From Pseudomonadota bacterium (GTDB lineage Bacteria > Pseudomonadota > Alphaproteobacteria > Acetobacterales > Acetobacteraceae), in NCBI GenBank assembly GCA_021808205.1, contig JAKBCD010000021.1:1-11007 (forward strand): DNA of 11,007 bases, given 5' to 3'. Made by a program: the position numbers and the translations under genes. This document shows, one piece after another, positions 7,586 to 11,007 of the stretch. Below the pieces are notes generated by a model. It saw only the letters and a program-made list of their open reading frames with translations, was not told the DNA's origin and did not search any database. Each line of letters opens with the position of its first letter. The stretch's first letter is position 1.

Positions 7586-7690
7586 GAGCGAGCAATTTCA
7601 TGCATTTATCATGACGCTGCCGCGTCAATCTACTTGCACATTGCTCTAGGGTCGGATCGTTTCAAACTGAATTGCGGCGCGATCCGGCTT
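7586..7690. repeat. Non-coding stretch with nested inverted repeats, possible repeat-element mosaic
   Basis: The 198 bp between the channel and methyltransferase genes hold no credible gene. Besides the hairpin at 7545-7573 there are three inverted pairs. GAGCAAT (7590-7596) and ATTGCTC (7640-7646) enclose a small hairpin, TGACGC/GCGTCA (7612-7617/7622-7627). CGGATCG (7653-7659) pairs with CGATCCG (7680-7686). The density of pairing and the lower GC content than the flanking genes suggest a mobile palindromic or REP-like intergenic element rather than a promoter. A structured RNA at the 3' end of the methyltransferase message is the alternative. Confidence 0.5.
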
Positions 7691-7744
7691 GAGACATAAA
7701 GCAGTTTTTCATCAATGTGTTCGCGCGATGGCCTTCAGCAGATT

Positions 7745-8458
7745 CTAAATCCCGCCATCACCGACCAGAACCCGCCGGGCCGTCGCTTTCTTTCCGGCTG
7801 GCACGGCGCCGTGCAACGCCTTGGTCGCCTCGGCGATCGCCAGCCCGGCGAATTGCGGCGCCAGCAGCGGTCCGCCCGCCTCGAACAGCCCGGCGAGCTT
7901 TAACATCGGCGCATTGGCAAAGGGCGGGGCAAAAAGCCCGGTTGTCTGCGCCTCCACCCGAAACAACAGGCTGCCGAGCAGCCGCGCAAGCTGGCCTTCA
8001 GAATAAGGCTGGCCATGGCCAAAGGGAGTGTTTTCGGCATAGGCCCAAAGCCCGCGCCGGTTGGGTACCACCACAATCAGCCGGCCGTCATCCTTCAGCA
8101 CCCGCCATGCCTCGCGCAAGGCGCGACGGGCGTTTTCCGCCTGCTCCAACCCATGGACGAATAAAATCCGGTCGAAGGACAGATCCGCAAACGGCAGCGA
8201 TTCGGCCTCGGCCAGGCATGAGAGCCCCAGCCGCCCGGCAGGCCAGGGTGCGGCCCCCATATAAGCAGGTGAAACCGCGATGCAGCGCGCCTGCTCCCGC
8301 CATATATGCAGGCAAGGCCCGGCATGGCCGATACCCAGCACGGAGAGTCCCTCCATGCGCGGCCACAGCCGGGTGAGCCTAAGGCCCAATGCCCCGGCGG
8401 CATGCCGCCCCAGCGCTGTCGCATAAAATCCTGCCGCATCTCGCGCATCAATCGCCAT
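7745..8458 (-). CDS. Class I SAM-dependent methyltransferase (Methyltransf_11 type)
   Basis: This 237-residue protein has a class I methyltransferase core. Motif I is VLGIGHAGPCLHIW (about 40-53), and an acidic LPFADLSFDRILFVHGLE follows. Then come the post-core helix REAWRVLKDDGRLIVVVPN and the lineage-typical RRGLWAYAENTPFGHGQPYS. It would transfer a methyl group from S-adenosylmethionine in the cytoplasm; the substrate is not known. Similar methyltransferases are commonly found head-to-head with gloB in alphaproteobacteria, and gloB is divergent here across 41 bp. That conserved pairing hints at a shared need, but no function follows from it. The ATG at 8456-8458 is preceded by a TATATA box with a 6-nt spacer and no well-placed Shine-Dalgarno. 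The C-terminal 60 residues are less conserved in appearance. Confidence 0.85.
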   Translation of the reverse strand: MAIDARDAAGFYATALGRHAAGALGLRLTRLWPRMEGLSVLGIGHAGPCLHIWREQARCIAVSPAYMGAAPWPAGRLGLSCLAEAESLPFADLSFDRILFVHGLEQAENARRALREAWRVLKDDGRLIVVVPNRRGLWAYAENTPFGHGQPYSEGQLARLLGSLLFRVEAQTTGLFAPPFANAPMLKLAGLFEAGGPLLAPQFAGLAIAEATKALHGAVPAGKKATARRVLVGDGGI

Positions 8459-8464
8459 TGCCCC

Positions 8465-8472
8465 TATATAAC
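8465..8472. promoter_or_regulatory. Shared palindromic TATATA -10-like box between methyltransferase and gloB
   Basis: TATATA (8465-8470) reads the same on both strands in the 41-bp divergent gap. Toward the methyltransferase it ends 6 nt before ATG; toward gloB it overlaps TATAAC (8467-8472), a good -10 match giving a leader of roughly 20 nt. No convincing -35 box is seen in either direction. Confidence 0.45.
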
Positions 8473-8483
8473 GCGACAGAGTG

Positions 8484-8489
8484 AAGGAG
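8484..8489 (+). promoter_or_regulatory. Shine-Dalgarno of gloB
   Basis: AAGGAG lies 10 nt before ATG 8500, slightly far but the only good candidate, followed by a GAGAGAGA run. Confidence 0.6.
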
Positions 8490-8499
8490 CGAGAGAGAT

Positions 8500-9225
8500 A
8501 TGACAGTTACAGCCCAGGCGATTCCAATGCTTTCAGACAATTATTCCTGGCTGCTGATCGATTCAGCCACCGGCAAGACCGGTATTGTTGACCCCGCCGA
8601 GGCGGCACCCGCCATCGCCGTGTTGGAATCGATTGGTAAAAACCTGGATTTTATTTTCCTCACCCACCACCATGACGACCATATCGGCGGCGTCGCGGAG
8701 CTGGTGGAGGCGTATCACCCCATCGTTGTCGGCAACCAGGCGGATTCGCATCGCCTGCCCAAGCTTGATATCGCGGTGCATGAAGGCTCGCTGGTGGATT
8801 TCGGCAATGCGCGTCTGCGCGTCATCGAAACGCCCGGTCATACATTGGGCCATATTTCCTATTACATAGCCGATGGCGGCATTCTGCTTTCCGGCGACAC
8901 GCTGTTCAGCCTGGGCTGCGGTCGGCTGTTCGAAGGCAGCCCAGCACAGATGTTCAGCTCGATCGCGAAATACAGCGACCTACCGGACGATACCTGGGTC
9001 TGCGCCGGGCATGAATATACTTCCGCCAACGCCAGGTTCGCGCTGACCCAGGAACCGGACAACGAGGCGCTGCTGCATCGCGCCCGGCAGGTTCAGGTAT
9101 TGCGGGGACAAGGCCTGCCCACACTGCCCGTGACCTTGCGCCAGGAACGTGCCACCAACCCCTTCATCCGCGCCAAAGATGCAGAAACATTCGGGCGTAT
9201 CCGCGCGGCGAAGGATAATGCCTGA
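8500..9225 (+). CDS. gloB: Hydroxyacylglutathione hydrolase (glyoxalase II)
   Basis: This 241-residue protein is a metallo-beta-lactamase-fold hydrolase with the full glyoxalase II set. THHHDDH spans 55-61 (H56, H58, D60, H61), followed by H114 in TPGHTLGH, the bridging D133 in SGDTLF, the family-specific GCGRLFEG at 139-146, and H171 in CAGHEYT. The C-terminal substrate domain ends with RATNPFIR, which is usual for the family. The enzyme hydrolyses S-D-lactoylglutathione to D-lactate and glutathione in the cytoplasm, finishing methylglyoxal detoxification. No gloA is seen in the window. It is divergent from the methyltransferase gene, and its TGA at 9223-9225 is directly followed by one arm of an inverted repeat. 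Confidence 0.96.
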   Translation: MTVTAQAIPMLSDNYSWLLIDSATGKTGIVDPAEAAPAIAVLESIGKNLDFIFLTHHHDDHIGGVAELVEAYHPIVVGNQADSHRLPKLDIAVHEGSLVDFGNARLRVIETPGHTLGHISYYIADGGILLSGDTLFSLGCGRLFEGSPAQMFSSIAKYSDLPDDTWVCAGHEYTSANARFALTQEPDNEALLHRARQVQVLRGQGLPTLPVTLRQERATNPFIRAKDAETFGRIRAAKDNA

Positions 9226-9300
9226 ACGCTTGTGCAGCTTTTTTGCAACAATTGCTGAAAATGGTGATTTTGTTACACGATAATCCTGTTGCACAAGCGT
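9226..9300. repeat. 75-bp span bounded by a perfect 11-bp inverted repeat
   Basis: ACGCTTGTGCA (9226-9236) and TGCACAAGCGT (9290-9300) are perfect inverted copies 53 nt apart; a G-T and a C-G pair extend the stem inward. The left arm starts one base after the gloB stop codon. The inside is AT-rich with a T-run at 9239-9244 that could end gloB transcripts. It could be a small MITE-like insertion or an RNA stem covering the start region of the next gene. Confidence 0.5.
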
Positions 9301-9842
9301 CCAGGTTTGTTACCAAGTTCTGGACGGAAAGTCACAACAAGCGGCACCGTCTGGGAGACTTTAAATTTGTTCGCGCCTGGCTGCTGGTCGGTTTTGTGCC
9401 GATCAGCTTGGCCTTCGTTATTTGCGCTCAGGCAAAACCTTTCCAGCCAGGATATTGGGTTTCCTCCGGACGGCAGATCGTGCTTCAGATCGACCCTTGT
9501 GGCAAAGATCTGTGCGGCTTCATCGCGGGTATCGCGTTGGATCACCCCGGCGATGCGATGCCCAATGACTGGCGCGGCCAGCCGCAATGCGGGTTTCTTA
9601 TGCTGCGCGTGGCCCCCGCGCCCCCAGCGGAGGACGGCAGCGAACGCTGGAAAGGCGTGCTGCAAGACCCACGGAACGGGAATGTCTACCGTACAATGAT
9701 AAAATTCGACGCGGCGAGGAATCTCGACCTACATGGTTATATCGGCCTGCCGATCCTGGGAGAAACCCAGATATGGCCAAAATTCACCGGCACCATTGAG
9801 CCCGGCTGCAATGTGCCGTCACTCAACGGCAAGAATAATTAG
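9261..9842 (+). CDS. DUF2147-type exported hypothetical protein
   Basis: The C-terminal 130 residues show the DUF2147 pattern. GYWVSSGRQIVLQIDPCG is followed by LCGFIAGI with its paired cysteines, then PNDWRGQPQCGF, GVLQDPRNGNVYRTMIKF and LHGYIGLPILGETQIWPKF. DUF2147 proteins are small secreted or periplasmic beta-rich proteins of unknown function. A hydrophobic stretch (AWLLVGFVPISLAFVICAQA, about residues 39-58 from ATG 9261) ahead of the domain fits a signal sequence. However, the positively charged segment before it is unusually long, so the true start may be later, for instance a GTG at 9396 or a rare codon after the GGGAGA near 9354; TTG 9243 would be longer still. No start has a convincing ribosome binding site. 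The stop TAG lies in the outer arm of a long palindrome. Confidence 0.72.
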   Translation: MVILLHDNPVAQASRFVTKFWTESHNKRHRLGDFKFVRAWLLVGFVPISLAFVICAQAKPFQPGYWVSSGRQIVLQIDPCGKDLCGFIAGIALDHPGDAMPNDWRGQPQCGFLMLRVAPAPPAEDGSERWKGVLQDPRNGNVYRTMIKFDAARNLDLHGYIGLPILGETQIWPKFTGTIEPGCNVPSLNGKNN

Positions 9843-9904
9843 AGCGCGATGATTTTAGGTTCGCTCACTTTGTGAGCGAACCTAAAATCTGAATCCGGCT
9901 CTAA
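9839..9904. repeat. 66-bp long palindromic element between convergent genes
   Basis: A perfect 18-bp stem (9851-9868 with 9872-9889) closes on a TTT loop. An outer pair TTAGAGC (9839-9845) and GCTCTAA (9898-9904) plus partial pairing between them make almost the whole element one long hairpin. It lies between the DUF2147 gene, whose stop codon it overlaps, and the convergent ilvN end. There is no T-run directly after the stem on either strand, so it resembles a dispersed palindromic repeat more than a classic terminator, though it may still stop or stabilise transcripts from both sides. Confidence 0.7.
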
Positions 9905-9920
9905 AAACCCGCAAAACCCT

Positions 9921-10429
9921 TCAGGTAATCGTCTTCACGCCCCGTGCAATCGCTGCAACACCAGTGCGCGAAACTTCAGCCAGCCCCAGCGGGCGCATCA
10001 GTTCCAAAAACGCATCCAGCTTGTCGGTGGCGCCGGTGAGTTCAAAAGTAAAACTCTCCGTCGTCGCGTCGATCACCCGGGCACGGAACGCATCGGCCAG
10101 GCGCAGCGCCTCAGCACGCTTCTCGCCTGTGCCCAGCACCTTAATCAGCGCCAGTTCGCGGGCCAGATGCGGGCCCTCTGAAAGGTCCAGCACCTTATAA
10201 ACCGGCACCAGCCGGTCAAGCTGCGCTTTAATCTGCTCGATCACCATGGCGGTGCCGCGCGTCACTACGGTGATACGGCTTTTGGAGCCGTCGCGCTCCA
10301 CCGGCGCCACGGTGAGGTTGTCGATGTTATAGCCCCGGCCTGAGAAAAGCCCGATGACGCGCGCCAGCACGCCGGATTCATTTTCCACCAGAACCGAAAT
10401 GGTTGCGGAACGTAATGTGGAGTCAGACA

Positions 10430-10430
<1 letters not shown>
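9921..10430 (-). CDS. ilvN: Acetolactate synthase small (regulatory) subunit
   Basis: This 169-residue protein has the length and layout of the acetolactate synthase regulatory subunit. An N-terminal ACT domain (about 8-80) contains ISVLVENESGVLARVIGLFS and RGYNIDNLTVAPVE. A C-terminal ferredoxin-like domain contains ELALIKV, then FTFELTGATDKLDAFLELM and PLGLAEVSRTGVAAIARG. It binds the large subunit, raises its activity and gives feedback inhibition by valine-type amino acids in isoleucine/valine/leucine synthesis. The asparagine and glycine of the NESGVL loop, which belong to the effector-binding turn, are present. Its ATG overlaps the large-subunit stop as TGATG, so translation is coupled. 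The symbol ilvH is an equal alternative. Downstream there is a convergent gene, not ilvC. Confidence 0.95.

Positions 10431-11007
<577 letters not shown>

Overview
This window reads as chromosomal housekeeping and metabolic DNA from a GC-rich alphaproteobacterium. Several features point that way: a divergent methyltransferase/gloB pair, a 61-residue HIG1-type membrane protein, and an acetolactate synthase large subunit with the variant thiamine-diphosphate motif GEASI. I suspect the acetic-acid/acidophile family Acetobacteraceae, but that placement is inference. I see no phage, IS transposase, CRISPR array, tRNA or rRNA.

Region 1 (1-4274, + strand) is a polyamine module. It holds the 3' end of a class III aminotransferase resembling putrescine-pyruvate aminotransferases, a glutamine-synthetase-fold ligase of the gamma-glutamylputrescine synthetase type, agmatine deiminase (aguA) and an APC-family permease. 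The genes overlap or lie 7 to 38 nt apart and end at a strong intrinsic terminator. The likely job is uptake and breakdown of agmatine/putrescine or a related amine.

Region 2 (4279-7573) has alkB (DNA/RNA dealkylation repair) and a small HIG1-type gene on the minus strand. Divergent from them is a large secreted-leader MscS-family channel of the YbiO type, which ends in a 13-bp hairpin.

Region 3 (7547-9225) starts with about 200 bp of non-coding DNA packed with inverted repeats. It is followed by a SAM-dependent methyltransferase gene (minus) and gloB (plus), diverging from a 41-bp gap that contains a palindromic TATATA box.

Region 4 (9226-9904) holds a DUF2147 exported protein with an uncertain start. 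An 11-bp inverted repeat spanning 75 bp lies at its 5' end, and a 66-bp long palindrome begins at its stop codon.

Region 5 (9921-11007, minus) is the ilvB/ilvN acetolactate synthase operon, with overlapping TGATG stop/start. The large subunit runs off the window.

I did not find a clear novel system. The most noteworthy material is the set of structured intergenic elements placed at gene stops, and two minus-strand genes whose -10-like boxes lie exactly 6 nt before ATG, suggesting leaderless transcripts.
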